A stretch of DNA of 35,834 nucleotides, taken from Candidatus Fermentibacterota bacterium (GTDB taxonomy: Bacteria > JAFGKV01). Of the stretch, positions 22,323-31,474 are shown piece after piece (the first letter of the stretch is position 1; each line of letters opens with the position of its first letter). Below the pieces are notes generated by a model. The model saw nothing but the letters and a program-made list of their open reading frames with translations, had not been told where the DNA came from and ran no database searches. Location: NCBI GenBank assembly GCA_030620115.1, contig JAUXFG010000023.1, positions 1 through 35,834 of the forward strand, given 5' to 3'. A program made the translations under genes and the position numbers.

Positions 22323-23534
22323 TTACTCGCAGAGTTCCACGATGACCCTGGCCGTACGATGTGCGGTCTTTTCCCAGGTATATTTTGAGGCCACTGCTTG
22401 GCCCATCTCGCGCATATCCCGTCTTTTCCCTGGGTCGTTCCGTATACGGCCCACGGCATACGCCAGCTGTTCCGGCGATCGGTGATCAATGAAGATGGCC
22501 GCCTCGCCGGCGAACTCCTCCATTGGGCTCGAACGGGAAGTGATAACAGGGCAGCCACAGGCCATGGCCTCGAGAACGGGAAGCCCGAATCCCTCCACGA
22601 TGGACGGCATCAGAAGTAGCTCGGCTCCCTGGTATAATGCACGTAGCTGGCCATCATCCAGCATCGCACTACAGTGTATTGCTTCATCATCCAGGACACC
22701 CCGCGACTGGAGAAGCGAGGCCACCTCGTCCCGCCTGGCGCCGGCAAGAACCAGATGGAGCTCCTGCATGTTATCTCTTGCCAGTCGCCATCCATCCACG
22801 ACTGCTCTCAGGTTCTTGCCAGGACCGGATCCACCGATGTGGAGGACGTACGGCCATTCCGGTGAGAAGACCTCTCCCTCTTCGCGGAACAGTTCCGTCA
22901 CACCCTCGTGGATGACCACAATCTTCTGTTCTTGTATTCCAAGGAGGTCTTGAAGGGCCGCCGCGGTCTTTCTGGATACCGCCAAAATCCGCTCGCATCC
23001 CGCAAGTCGTTCATATAGACTCTCATAGGAGCCGGGGATCCGGTCTCCCCCGAAAAAGAGATCAGGATGCTGCATATAGGCCAGGTCATGGCAGGTCACC
23101 AGGCGTACTCGTGCCCAAGATTCATCCGGAACCATGAGCTGGTGCGGACTAAAAAAAATATCCAAATCCAAGTCCTTGAGGGCGTGTTGCGCCGTGGTCT
23201 GATGATACTGATGGAAAATCTTCCAGAGCGGGCCCCACGCAGCTCCCTTTGGTCGCCACCTTCCAGGGAGGGAGGACAGCGATGCCCCGGGCCAGAGGGA
23301 TGCGAGCTCTTCCGGAAGCTCCGACCCGTCCAGGAAGAAGAGGGTGGTCTTTGCCTCCTGCAGCTCACGGGCGAGTCGTGGAAGAAGCTCGCAGAGATAT
23401 CTGCCGATGCCGCCCAATCCGCCTGTTTTCCCCGGCGATGCTCCCGGGATGTCGAGCTCGGCCTGCTCTACGAGCGCGGCATGTGCATTCAGATATGCTT
23501 CATGGAGCCACCTGACATCGATTCCAAGATTCAT
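22323..23534 (-). CDS. GT4-family glycosyltransferase
   Basis: 403 residues; GT-B fold. N-terminal MNLGIDVRWL with GLGGIGRYLCELLPRLA acceptor loop and LVTCHDLAYMQHPDLF (mannosyltransferase-like). C-terminal VLHIGGSGPGKNLRAVVDGW donor loop, HLVLAGARRDE, and ELLLMPSIVEGFGLPVLEAM with ACGCPVITS, the E-x7-E signature. This is the WbaZ/MtfB-like branch often adding mannose or rhamnose during O-antigen-type assembly; the actual sugar is not determined. The ATG overlaps the stop of the upstream radical SAM gene as ATGA, indicating coupled translation. Confidence 0.88.
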   Translation of the reverse strand: MNLGIDVRWLHEAYLNAHAALVEQAELDIPGASPGKTGGLGGIGRYLCELLPRLARELQEAKTTLFFLDGSELPEELASLWPGASLSSLPGRWRPKGAAWGPLWKIFHQYHQTTAQHALKDLDLDIFFSPHQLMVPDESWARVRLVTCHDLAYMQHPDLFFGGDRIPGSYESLYERLAGCERILAVSRKTAAALQDLLGIQEQKIVVIHEGVTELFREEGEVFSPEWPYVLHIGGSGPGKNLRAVVDGWRLARDNMQELHLVLAGARRDEVASLLQSRGVLDDEAIHCSAMLDDGQLRALYQGAELLLMPSIVEGFGLPVLEAMACGCPVITSRSSPMEEFAGEAAIFIDHRSPEQLAYAVGRIRNDPGKRRDMREMGQAVASKYTWEKTAHRTARVIVELCE

Positions 23535-25048
23535 GGCCTGCCCCGCATGTGCCGCACCAATCTTCGGGCGGACGCGGCGAATCTCAGATGCCAGAATCTC
23601 CGATCAGCTCGGGAAAAGGCAACACGCGCCAAGAGCTTCCGAAGCCAAGGAATCGAGTAGCGATCCAGCTTGTCGAATTCCTCGATGTAAAACATATAGA
23701 AAAGGAGATCTTCCAGGAGAGTTGGATTCTCGATCCATGGAAGCCGCGTGGACGAAAGGAAGCCCTGGCCGCCAAGCTCACGTGCCCATTCGGCAAGCGT
23801 GGCGGGTTCTCGAAGGCCCTGTTCCAGAGAGATGGTGTAGAGCTCTCCGCCAGGATATGGCCTGAACAAACCTGGCCCGCACACCACCGCACTCCTGAAG
23901 CGGCGCTTGAGATGGCTCATGAGCTGGAGCGTGTCGAATATCTGCGCCTGTGTTTCCCCAGGGATGCCCATCATGAAGAAGCAGACCGGGGCGATACCGG
24001 CATCGTCACATGCGGCCACTGCATGCACAGTCTGCTCCACAGTAATGTCCTTCTTGAGCAAGACAAGGACATCATTGTTGCCGCTTTCGGCCCCCATGCG
24101 TAGGCTCGCACACCCGGTTTCCTTCAGATAGCTCAGGAAGGGGCCATCGACCATGCCCTCTTTGAACATATCGGGCCGCACATTGGCTTCCCACAAGACT
24201 TGGGGATATCGCTGGTGCATGTGGTCCAAGATCTCGACGACCCGCTTCTTGTCGCCGATGAACAGATCATCCATGAACCAGATGTGATTCACCCGTCCGT
24301 CAAACAACAGAAGGTCGAGTTCCGCCAGGACCTGGTCAACAGGCCGCTTCCGCCACCGTCTCCCCAAAAGAAGCTCGTTGGGGCAGAACGCACACCGATA
24401 GGGGCAGCCTCTGCTCGTCAGGACATCGAGCCCCCGCACCACTCTTCCATCGGGCAGGCGCCGTGGGTGATAGCGTTCAAGGTCCAGCAGATGGTATGCG
24501 GGAGATGGCAGCTCGGAGACGTCGGGAAGTGGGCAATCGCTTCCCGTGACATCCGTTATGTGAGGGCCATGGGCGTGGTAGAGCCCGGCGATGTTCGAAG
24601 CATCCACCACATTCTCACGGAGGGCATTGGCCAGAACGATGGCGGACTGATCAGCCTCGGCCCTGAGCACGTAGTCCGCTGCGGGGTCGGCCGCCGTGCT
24701 CTTCGGGAATAGACTGGCGTGTGCGCCCCCCCAGATCACCGGTATGTCTGGAGCCCTTTCGCGGATTGTTTCCACAAGGGCCAGGCCATGACCAAGCTGG
24801 ACCGTCATGGCGGAGATTCCTACGAAAAGGAGAGGGCCCTCCAGCATCCCCACGATTGTACGCTCCGTCTCTGCCTTGGACACTGCTCTGGCATCATGGA
24901 TCACCACTTCGAATCCCGCCTGCTCCAGTGAAGCCGCAAGGCAAAGGAGGCCCATAGGGAGACTGCGGCCAGGATCGGATGAGAGTTCCTCACCCCTGTT
25001 CCTGAGGTTGCTCCCCGGATAGATCAGGAGAATCCTATTAGCCCGCAC
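23531..25048 (-). CDS. Cobalamin-binding-domain radical SAM enzyme
   Basis: 505 residues. An N-terminal Rossmann-like domain (RILLIYPGS ... LPMGLLCLAASLEQAGFEVV, FVGISAMTVQ, VIWGGAHASL, residues 5-140) is the B12-binding type but lacks the DxHxxG ligand motif, as is usual for class B enzymes. The radical SAM cluster motif is SRGCPYRCAFC (Cys 215, 219, 222), with MGAESGNNDVL and FFMMGIPGETQAQIFDT following. Such enzymes methylate or rearrange unactivated carbons of lipids, glycans or natural products. The GTG start lies inside the end of a TAGCCCG-type TIR repeat, so the native start region may have been replaced. It heads a three-gene coupled unit with a GT4 and a membrane protein. Confidence 0.85.
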   Translation of the reverse strand: MRANRILLIYPGSNLRNRGEELSSDPGRSLPMGLLCLAASLEQAGFEVVIHDARAVSKAETERTIVGMLEGPLLFVGISAMTVQLGHGLALVETIRERAPDIPVIWGGAHASLFPKSTAADPAADYVLRAEADQSAIVLANALRENVVDASNIAGLYHAHGPHITDVTGSDCPLPDVSELPSPAYHLLDLERYHPRRLPDGRVVRGLDVLTSRGCPYRCAFCPNELLLGRRWRKRPVDQVLAELDLLLFDGRVNHIWFMDDLFIGDKKRVVEILDHMHQRYPQVLWEANVRPDMFKEGMVDGPFLSYLKETGCASLRMGAESGNNDVLVLLKKDITVEQTVHAVAACDDAGIAPVCFFMMGIPGETQAQIFDTLQLMSHLKRRFRSAVVCGPGLFRPYPGGELYTISLEQGLREPATLAEWARELGGQGFLSSTRLPWIENPTLLEDLLFYMFYIEEFDKLDRYSIPWLRKLLARVAFSRADRRFWHLRFAASARRLVRHMRGRP

Positions 25049-25299
25049 TTCTCACCAACTCTCGTGACAAGATCGCCGAGCGGGAGCATTCATGGAAGAA
25101 ACTTGGCTCGATGAGGCTCGGGAGGAGGAAAGGGAAGTTCGGGACAAAGTTCGAGACGAAGTTGGGGGAACTCGACGAGGCTCCCGACGAAGCTCCCGAC
25201 GAGGTCTTTGGGATGAGGAAGGGGAAGGATCGTGGAGGGGAAAAGGAAAACATCGAACATCCAACATCGAACATCGAAGTTTGGGGAAGATCGACCATA
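25039..25299. repeat. Repeat spacer with a solo TIR end
   Basis: TAGCCCGCACTTCTCACC (25039-25056) is one element end without a matching partner. Then comes CATTCATGGAAGAAACTTGG with tandem (G/C)TTCG(G/A)GACAAAGTTCGAGAC units (25088-25210) and the CATCGAACATCCAACATCGA tract (25249-25279). No gene seen. Confidence 0.65.
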
Positions 25300-26403
25300 T
25301 CACGGATCCTCCTGCTTTTCTGCTTCCGGATCGCGCTTGCAGGTGCATACATGCCCCAGGGCTGGATCCTCGGCGTGGTGACAACCTTCGCACACCTTGG
25401 GTATATGACCGCGCCGCAAATCGGCACGCATCTGCCGATACTCCCGGCTGTTCCACAGCTCCCGAAAAGGTGTCCTCTTCAGATCGCCGAAGGAGAAGGT
25501 TTCCGCGTACGGAAGCGCACAGCATGGCGTGAGTTTTCCATCCCAGGTTACGTAGGGATAGTCCCATAGATAAAAGCATGGAACGAAGACGCCGGGCCAG
25601 AGCACGTCGTCGAGCTTCGTGTACACGAAAGGGAGTTCCAGCTCAGCAGCCCGGGCCTCTGCTCGCGCCGTTTCCCTCCATGCAGTCTCGAGATCTTGGA
25701 CTGCCATGGGATCGTCTCCATCAGTGGGCCTCCACCGGTGGCTGAGATCACAGAGGCTCACGCTCTGTACGCCGAGATCCGCCCCCATCTCAACGAATGA
25801 GGTGAGCTCACCGACATTCGGCTGCATGACTACCATGGCGATGCCCACATCCGGGCGAGGTCCGTTCAGCGATACAATGGCGCGGATCTGTTCTTTTACC
25901 TGCTGGAAATCGTGTGGACCTCTGATCTTTCTGAACGTCTCCTCTGTTGCGGCATCCAGACTGACGCCTATCTCATGGAGGCCGGCTCGGGCCAGCGCCG
26001 CCACACGCTCCGGCTTGAGAAGCAACCCATTGGTATTGAAGCCGATCCTCACGTCACGAGATCGGCGGCTCGCGACTCTGATCATCTCCTCCAGATGCGG
26101 GTTGAGGAGTGGCTCGCCCAGACCGTGGAGGGTGAGATACTGGTAGTGCTTGAACTGACCGAGAATCTGCTCAAAAAGCGCAAGACTCATATGTCCTTGC
26201 GACGAGGGCGCGCCTAAGGTGGATCGAGAGCACTGCACGCAGGCCATGTTGCATCTGCTGGTGACCTCGATCTGGATGAAGCGCGGCCAGGAGGTGAGCC
26301 GGCTCGGCCTGAGACGGACTGCCAGTGCGGAGAGAATATGATTCGCGGTGAATCCAAGGCCGGATCGTGTGGCCATCCGAAGGAAACGAGAGACCCGAGT
26401 CAT
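25300..26403 (-). CDS. Radical SAM enzyme with SPASM-like C-terminus
   Basis: 367 residues. Cluster motif SRCNMACVQC (Cys 51, 55, 58), then LTLHGLGEPLLNPHLEEMI, IGFNTNGLLL and EIGVSLDAATEETFRKIRG, standard for the MoaA/SPASM group. The C-terminal region has PCFYLWDYPYVTWDGKLTPC CALPYAETFSFGDL and later CEGC and CTC cysteines that could hold auxiliary iron-sulfur clusters. Relatives act on peptides or on sugar and nucleotide substrates; the substrate here is unknown. The tail (CTCKRDPEAEKQEDP) borders a repeat. It is 4 bases from the upstream GT2 gene. Confidence 0.85.
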   Translation of the reverse strand: MTRVSRFLRMATRSGLGFTANHILSALAVRLRPSRLTSWPRFIQIEVTSRCNMACVQCSRSTLGAPSSQGHMSLALFEQILGQFKHYQYLTLHGLGEPLLNPHLEEMIRVASRRSRDVRIGFNTNGLLLKPERVAALARAGLHEIGVSLDAATEETFRKIRGPHDFQQVKEQIRAIVSLNGPRPDVGIAMVVMQPNVGELTSFVEMGADLGVQSVSLCDLSHRWRPTDGDDPMAVQDLETAWRETARAEARAAELELPFVYTKLDDVLWPGVFVPCFYLWDYPYVTWDGKLTPCCALPYAETFSFGDLKRTPFRELWNSREYRQMRADLRRGHIPKVCEGCHHAEDPALGHVCTCKRDPEAEKQEDP

Positions 26404-26407
26404 GGAA

Positions 26408-27355
26408 TCATATCCCGGACTTGAACTGGTTCTTGTGGACGTCTAACAGAAGTGTATTGAAATCGAGCTTCCTGCGCCACGAAGGCCCTCCCACTCGCAA
26501 CGCCAACAAAATGCGAGCGATGAGAATGTTCAGCCTGGCGCAACACACCGTGGTCCACCGGACGAGATTTCCGCCAAGGCGCCCGTGTCGTTTCTCGAAA
26601 TAGCGATACTTCCCCTCATAGGAGCGAAAAAGTTGAACACCTTCCGGCAATTCCCCCCACGTGGCGCCCATGTCGTGGATGATCCGAACGCCGGGCACAT
26701 AGTAGCGCTCCCAGCCGGCCTTAGCCATACGATATGCCCAGTCAATGTCCTCATAGTAGGTGAAGAAATCCTCATCCATGCCCCCCACGGATTCGTATGC
26801 GGCTCGCCTCACCAGAAGGCAGGAGCCCGCAGGGGCATCCACCGGGGTCGGTTGGCCGCGGCCCTGCCTCTGAGGGATGCCACTGAAGCCGATGTCCTTG
26901 AGTCTCCTGGGGAGTAGCCAGCCCAATGGGGAGAGCCCCAACAGATGTGGGACGAGGCGCGGAAAGCGTGCATAGGAGATCTGGGGATCCCCTTGTGGAG
27001 TCACAAGCATCGGGCTGGCTGCCGCAACTTCCGGCCGCGTATCGAGAAGTTCCTTTAGCTCTTCGATGGCGCCGGATGGGACAAGGCAGTCGGGGTTGAG
27101 CAGGAGGAGCATATCTCCCCGCGCTGCTTCCATACCCTGGTTCACCGCCTTGGCGAAACCAACGTTCTGCTCATTTCGGAAAAGCATCACCTCAGGAAAA
27201 GAACTTGAGATCATTTCCACGGTTCCATCATGGGAATCATTGTCGACTACAATGTGCTCATAATCCCCGTTGAGAGGAGATGCATCGCGGATAGACTGAA
27301 GGCATTGTCGGAGGTGGGCCTTTGACCGGAACGAAACAGTGATTACCGAGAGCAT
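26408..27355 (-). CDS. GT2-family glycosyltransferase, rhamnosyltransferase-like
   Basis: 315 residues. MLSVITVSFRSKAHLRQCLQ, HIVVDNDSHDGTVE, NVGFAKAVNQGM and MLLLLNPDCLVPSGA (DxD-equivalent NPD) identify the WcaE/RfbN-like GT2 branch. FTYYEDIDWAYRMAKAGW holds the catalytic ED acidic pair. Typical of rhamnosyl or related transfers in surface polysaccharide assembly; inverting, cytoplasmic face. Its start overlaps the preceding stop as TAATG, so it is translated together with the next GT2 upstream. Confidence 0.88.
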   Translation of the reverse strand: MLSVITVSFRSKAHLRQCLQSIRDASPLNGDYEHIVVDNDSHDGTVEMISSSFPEVMLFRNEQNVGFAKAVNQGMEAARGDMLLLLNPDCLVPSGAIEELKELLDTRPEVAAASPMLVTPQGDPQISYARFPRLVPHLLGLSPLGWLLPRRLKDIGFSGIPQRQGRGQPTPVDAPAGSCLLVRRAAYESVGGMDEDFFTYYEDIDWAYRMAKAGWERYYVPGVRIIHDMGATWGELPEGVQLFRSYEGKYRYFEKRHGRLGGNLVRWTTVCCARLNILIARILLALRVGGPSWRRKLDFNTLLLDVHKNQFKSGI

Positions 27356-28275
27356 TAGTTATCCAAGGCTCTGCGGAGCGCCGCACGATAGGTCATGTCG
27401 TGGGCAAATGCGAAGTAATGCTGGCGAAAGGCCGGCAGAGAAGCTGCCAGCGGATAGACGGATCGCATCAAGAACAGCATCATACGATTCAAGAGAAGCT
27501 TTCGTCGGAGACGCTTGAGAGGTGTATCCCCCTCTAAGGAAATGAGCTCCGGCATTGTCTTTCGCGCGATCAAAGCTCCCTTAGCCAGACGTTCCATCCT
27601 CGCAAGACTCGAGCGAAAACCCACCGGATGGCAGTGATGCCCCAATGCACGGGGCTCGTAGTGAAGCTCCAGACCTTTCCTGCTCAACCTTACTCCAAGC
27701 TCCACATCTTCGAATGCTGCATCCGGGAACTCTTCGGAGAAACCGCCCTCGGATCTCAGGAACTTGGTTTTTACGGATAGGTTGGCGGTCCAAAAGAATG
27801 TTGGGGGCACGTGCATCGGATCATCGATCCTATGATAGCAGAACTGGGGACCGCCATGCTCCAGCCATCGCATGAGCGGGGTCACCTTCAGTTCAGGGCT
27901 CCAGGTGACCCTGCCCAGGACGGCGATCTCCAGGCCGGGATAGGCCTCGTGGTGATCAATATGTGCCTCGAGCATTCCAGGTGCGGCAAAAAGATCGTCA
28001 CCAAGAAAGAGGGTTACTTCTCCGGTGGCGGCGGCGAGCCCTCGGTTCCTGGCTGCAGCGGGTCCCCGCGCCTGCTGCTCCAGAAGTTGGACCCGGCAGT
28101 CCGTGTTGTCAGACCACTGGGTCACCACCCGGGGAGTAGCATCAGTAGATCCGTCGTCCACCACGATGAGCTCGACTTCTCCAAGCTCGAGACACTGCGG
28201 CGCCAAGAACTCCAGCGTTCGCCGGAGAAGCACCGCCCTGTCTCTTGTAGGAATTATGACCGAGAGTCTGAGCAT
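27355..28275 (-). CDS. GT2-family glycosyltransferase
   Basis: 306 residues. LRLSVIIPTRDRAVLLRRTL, VELIVVDDGSTDATPRVV (DDGS), AARNRGLAAATGEVTLFLGD with DDLFAAPG (GDD nucleotide/metal site) and EEFPDAAFEDVELGVRLSRK (ED catalytic region) define a GT-A fold family 2 enzyme. The C-terminal 80 residues are basic and helical (LKRLRRKLLLNRMMLFLMRS), possibly associating with the membrane. Donor and acceptor unknown. It overlaps the upstream membrane protein gene by 22 bases. Confidence 0.88.
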   Translation of the reverse strand: MLRLSVIIPTRDRAVLLRRTLEFLAPQCLELGEVELIVVDDGSTDATPRVVTQWSDNTDCRVQLLEQQARGPAAARNRGLAAATGEVTLFLGDDLFAAPGMLEAHIDHHEAYPGLEIAVLGRVTWSPELKVTPLMRWLEHGGPQFCYHRIDDPMHVPPTFFWTANLSVKTKFLRSEGGFSEEFPDAAFEDVELGVRLSRKGLELHYEPRALGHHCHPVGFRSSLARMERLAKGALIARKTMPELISLEGDTPLKRLRRKLLLNRMMLFLMRSVYPLAASLPAFRQHYFAFAHDMTYRAALRRALDN

Positions 28276-30215
28276 CTATCTTCCCGTGAGTGTAGTTCCA
28301 GCAATTCCATCCGATCGGTAGAGGCCGCCTCTCGAACAGGCGCACCCATTGCTCGCCGCGTGCGCAGCCAGCTTCTTGTTCGTGTAAGTATGGCGTCGCG
28401 TTCCTCTTTGGCAAAATAAGGGAAACTCCACCGATACGGCTTGGTCTCCATAAAAAGATAGACCGGGTGATTTTCTGGCCAGCAATGGTCGGGCGGGAGC
28501 GCCAGGAGGGAGGAGAACGGGGCACCGACATGATCGGGCCATACGATGGCCTTGACAGGATCCTGCGTAGGGAATGGCGTTCCGTCAGGCAATTTGGATA
28601 TGAGGCCCAACGAGTATACGATACCCCGCGGCTGAGGCGGGAGGCTCAAGGCCCATTCCACTGCCTCGGGGTAGCCCAGCCGGGCATAGGTGACGGGCAT
28701 CGGACGCAGCGCCAGGAATGCCAGCCCCACTGCCAGTGGACCAAAGTTGCCTCTGAGGCGGGGCAGCACGAGCTCCGTTGCGGCAAAAAGACCCACTGCG
28801 GCGGCAAGCACCATGGCGGCGAGATCGAGGGCATATCCGAAGAAGATCCAGCGAGCCAAAAGCGCGAGGAAGAGCCCCAGAGGGAGTCCCCACCGTACTC
28901 GAGAGAAGGCGGGTTGTCCGAGCAGGGATCCCGTTGCCCACGCAAAGGCCATTGCATAGTATGGCGGTACGTGACCAAAATCGCCGATGTACAAGGCGTC
29001 GCGCAGGGAGGCATAGAGTATGTGCAGCAATAGAAACGAGAGCAGCAATGATACGAGATTTCTCTGTCGCCAAGCCATGATGCCCAAAAAAACGAGTATC
29101 AGGAGCGCTGCCAGATCCATAGGCTGAGCATACCATCCAGTCCCCAGAAGGAGCCGCCGCAAGTCAAGGCCGTAGCCGCCGATGTCCAGCTTCGAGGCGG
29201 GTGAGATATGGCCCATGATCGTCAGTCCGTATGCCTTGTGCATAATCCGGTAGTACACCAATCCGGAGAGCGGGACAAGGATGGCGGGGCCGAGTACCGC
29301 ACTGATAGACGACCAAGCCCTCTTGGCGCGGAGGGCGGCGGCGGCGGCCAAGACTACCCATACGAAGAGAAACTGCATTGACAATGGGTGAATGAAAAAC
29401 AGCACGAATCCTGCGACAAGGAGGAGCGCCGCACGCCAGGTGGTTTCTCGCTCCAGAATGGCGTTGACAAGAAGAAGGAGCGCAGGAAAAAGAGCGAAAG
29501 AGAATCTGTCAGGTTCCAGGGTGGTCTGGAGCGCAGGGAGCACGAGATGACGATAGGGAGGAACCGCGTACACGAACGCCGCAACGAGACCGCCGAAGTG
29601 TGACGAGGCCCGTCGGACGAGGGCATAGGTCCCCAGCAATGCGATGATTGACACGAGCGGCGCAGCCAGGCGCATGATCTCATAAGGAGAAACCCCTGAG
29701 AGCCTGCCCCATGTAAGAACGAGGAAATGGTAGCCTCGCGGGTAGTAGCTGAAGAAGTGAAACCCGGCAATCATGTCACCCTTGGCTAAGGCCTTGGTCA
29801 ACACAAGATGACCCCAGGGATCGTTCCCTCCAAGAGACGAATGGCGCAAGGAATCGGGAAGTCGGAGGAGAAGGGCACAGAGAATGGCCGCAAGAAGGAA
29901 CCAATTCCACTGGCCGGGATTCCAAGACAGGATCCTGCCCGTGGATACTCTCTGTGCAATCACCCAAACCACTGCAGCAAGGATCAGGTGCACCAACCCC
30001 GTGAAGGGAGAATAGAGGCCGGAAAGGGCCAGGAAGTAGCTGCTGAGGACGTTGACCACCACACCAAGAAGGAAGGCCACCGAGAGTCTCCCGGCTCCGG
30101 AAATCTCAGGAAATAGCCAGGCCGCCGGCCTCATCCAGGGTAACACCCAAAGCACTGAACCGGCAATGGTCAGTTTGGCAAGCGTGAGCAGGTCTCCGCC
30201 GATAAACGGTGTCAT
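28254..30215 (-). CDS. Large polytopic membrane protein, GT-C-type glycosyltransferase candidate
   Basis: 653 residues with about 13-14 transmembrane helices in the first 530 residues and a final soluble segment (PPQPRGIVYSLGLISKLPDG ... HPVYLFMETKPYRWSFPYFA). A periplasmic loop SLGGNDPWGHLVLTKALAKG, with an Asp near the second helix pair, and FFSYYPRGYHFLVLTWGRLS resemble the conserved loops of DUF6541/GT39-like polyprenyl-phosphate-sugar transferases. Role inferred: transfers a sugar from a lipid carrier on the outer face. The ATG overlaps the stop of the phosphodiesterase-like gene as ATGA. Confidence 0.72.
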   Translation of the reverse strand: MTPFIGGDLLTLAKLTIAGSVLWVLPWMRPAAWLFPEISGAGRLSVAFLLGVVVNVLSSYFLALSGLYSPFTGLVHLILAAVVWVIAQRVSTGRILSWNPGQWNWFLLAAILCALLLRLPDSLRHSSLGGNDPWGHLVLTKALAKGDMIAGFHFFSYYPRGYHFLVLTWGRLSGVSPYEIMRLAAPLVSIIALLGTYALVRRASSHFGGLVAAFVYAVPPYRHLVLPALQTTLEPDRFSFALFPALLLLVNAILERETTWRAALLLVAGFVLFFIHPLSMQFLFVWVVLAAAAALRAKRAWSSISAVLGPAILVPLSGLVYYRIMHKAYGLTIMGHISPASKLDIGGYGLDLRRLLLGTGWYAQPMDLAALLILVFLGIMAWRQRNLVSLLLSFLLLHILYASLRDALYIGDFGHVPPYYAMAFAWATGSLLGQPAFSRVRWGLPLGLFLALLARWIFFGYALDLAAMVLAAAVGLFAATELVLPRLRGNFGPLAVGLAFLALRPMPVTYARLGYPEAVEWALSLPPQPRGIVYSLGLISKLPDGTPFPTQDPVKAIVWPDHVGAPFSSLLALPPDHCWPENHPVYLFMETKPYRWSFPYFAKEERDAILTRTRSWLRTRRAMGAPVREAASTDRMELLELHSREDRCSDSRS

Positions 30216-31474
30216 GTTTTTTTCATGTCAGTAGGCGGCAAATCGTCCAAACCCAACAGATCAAGTGCAATGGAGAAGATCTCGGTGAGGGAGATAACCT
30301 GGTCTGTCCGGTGGAGATCCTCCGAAGACACCACGGCTCCCCAATTGTCTCGAACCGAAGGGTGATAGCCATGCATGCCCGCGGGCTTATGGGTTCGTTG
30401 GAAGTAGCATGGCAAAATAACCGTCCCCGGATCCACGAGCCAGAAAGCTTCCCCATTCTCTCGAAGACCGCCCGCCACATGGAGTTCTTTCATTTCCTCC
30501 ATGGAGAGCCACCGGCCGCCGGGAAGCTGCGCGAACCGGGCCAGGATCTCTTGCTCGGCATGTTGTTGATGGAACCAGAATCTGGCGACGGTGGAGTCCA
30601 GGAAAACACAGTAGTCGCTCCCCTGCTTCGCTGAAAGCCCGAGGAGGGCCGATTCCACATCCACGGATTTAGTAACTTCCACCATGCCATGGTCGCCAAA
30701 GGCCAATAGCCGTGGTTTCGCGAAGAGAGAAGAAGCCTTGTCCCAGATCAGCTCAAGATCCCCATCGATTCTCGCCAGAGCATCATACGCTTGCGGACTT
30801 GAGGGTCCGTGAGTGTGGCCCGCCCAGTCCAGCTCCGCGTAATGAAAAAACAGGAACCTGTGCGCTGGTCTCATGCGTGTGAGCACCGCCTCGGTGAGTG
30901 GTGCGGTCCGTTGATCCACTACCGGGTAGCCGAGATGGAGCCATGGGATGGACTGATGGGTGAGGATTTGAAGGAGACCCGGACGGGGAAAGCAGTTCTG
31001 CTCCCATGGAAGCGGCGTTTCAGAAAACGCAAAATACGGCAGTAGCCTTGTGGGGATTTCTGCGAGATAGCAGTATGATGCACTCCCCCTATGGCCCCGC
31101 TTGATCTCACGCTTCTTTGCGGTCTCAGCTATCCGCCGGCGTATTCGCCAGGAGAGTCTACGCGATCTTTCGAGCAAGGGCGGCACCAACTCGGCCCCTC
31201 TGAAAGGCGAATTCTCTGGATCGTAGCAGAAGAGATGCCCCACACCCGATTGGTTGGGATACAGCCCGGCGAAGAATGCCGGCCGTAGCTGACCGGCGAA
31301 AACCTCCTGGGTGGCAAGACGTGTGCCCCGCTGACTCATGTGCCAGAGGAAGGGCGTTCTCTCCGGAGTGACCTGGTCGTGACGCAACGCATCGATCAGG
31401 ACCATCAGGAGATGTCCCTCGCCACCTTCACGATTCAGTGGAATCCCTCGTCCACCGTGGTGTGGGTTAGCCAT
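30212..31474 (-). CDS. Type I phosphodiesterase / nucleotide pyrophosphatase-like protein (alkaline phosphatase superfamily)
   Basis: 420 residues from ATG 31474 (MANPHHGG), which overlaps the nucleotidyltransferase stop by 8 bases; the longer upstream start is less likely. Metal-ligand motifs of the superfamily are present: LMVLIDALRHD (first Asp), HYAELDWAGHTHGP (Asp, His), LAFGDHGM (Asp-His) and MHGYHPS (His). The segment where the Thr/Ser nucleophile usually lies reads FAGQLRPAFFAGLYPNQSGV and offers no clear nucleophile, so activity may be altered or the family divergent. No signal peptide is seen, so a cytoplasmic site is likely unless a membrane partner recruits it. Placed between a nucleotidyltransferase and a membrane glycosyltransferase, it may process a phospho-linked intermediate. 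Confidence 0.78.
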   Translation of the reverse strand: MANPHHGGRGIPLNREGGEGHLLMVLIDALRHDQVTPERTPFLWHMSQRGTRLATQEVFAGQLRPAFFAGLYPNQSGVGHLFCYDPENSPFRGAELVPPLLERSRRLSWRIRRRIAETAKKREIKRGHRGSASYCYLAEIPTRLLPYFAFSETPLPWEQNCFPRPGLLQILTHQSIPWLHLGYPVVDQRTAPLTEAVLTRMRPAHRFLFFHYAELDWAGHTHGPSSPQAYDALARIDGDLELIWDKASSLFAKPRLLAFGDHGMVEVTKSVDVESALLGLSAKQGSDYCVFLDSTVARFWFHQQHAEQEILARFAQLPGGRWLSMEEMKELHVAGGLRENGEAFWLVDPGTVILPCYFQRTHKPAGMHGYHPSVRDNWGAVVSSEDLHRTDQVISLTEIFSIALDLLGLDDLPPTDMKKT

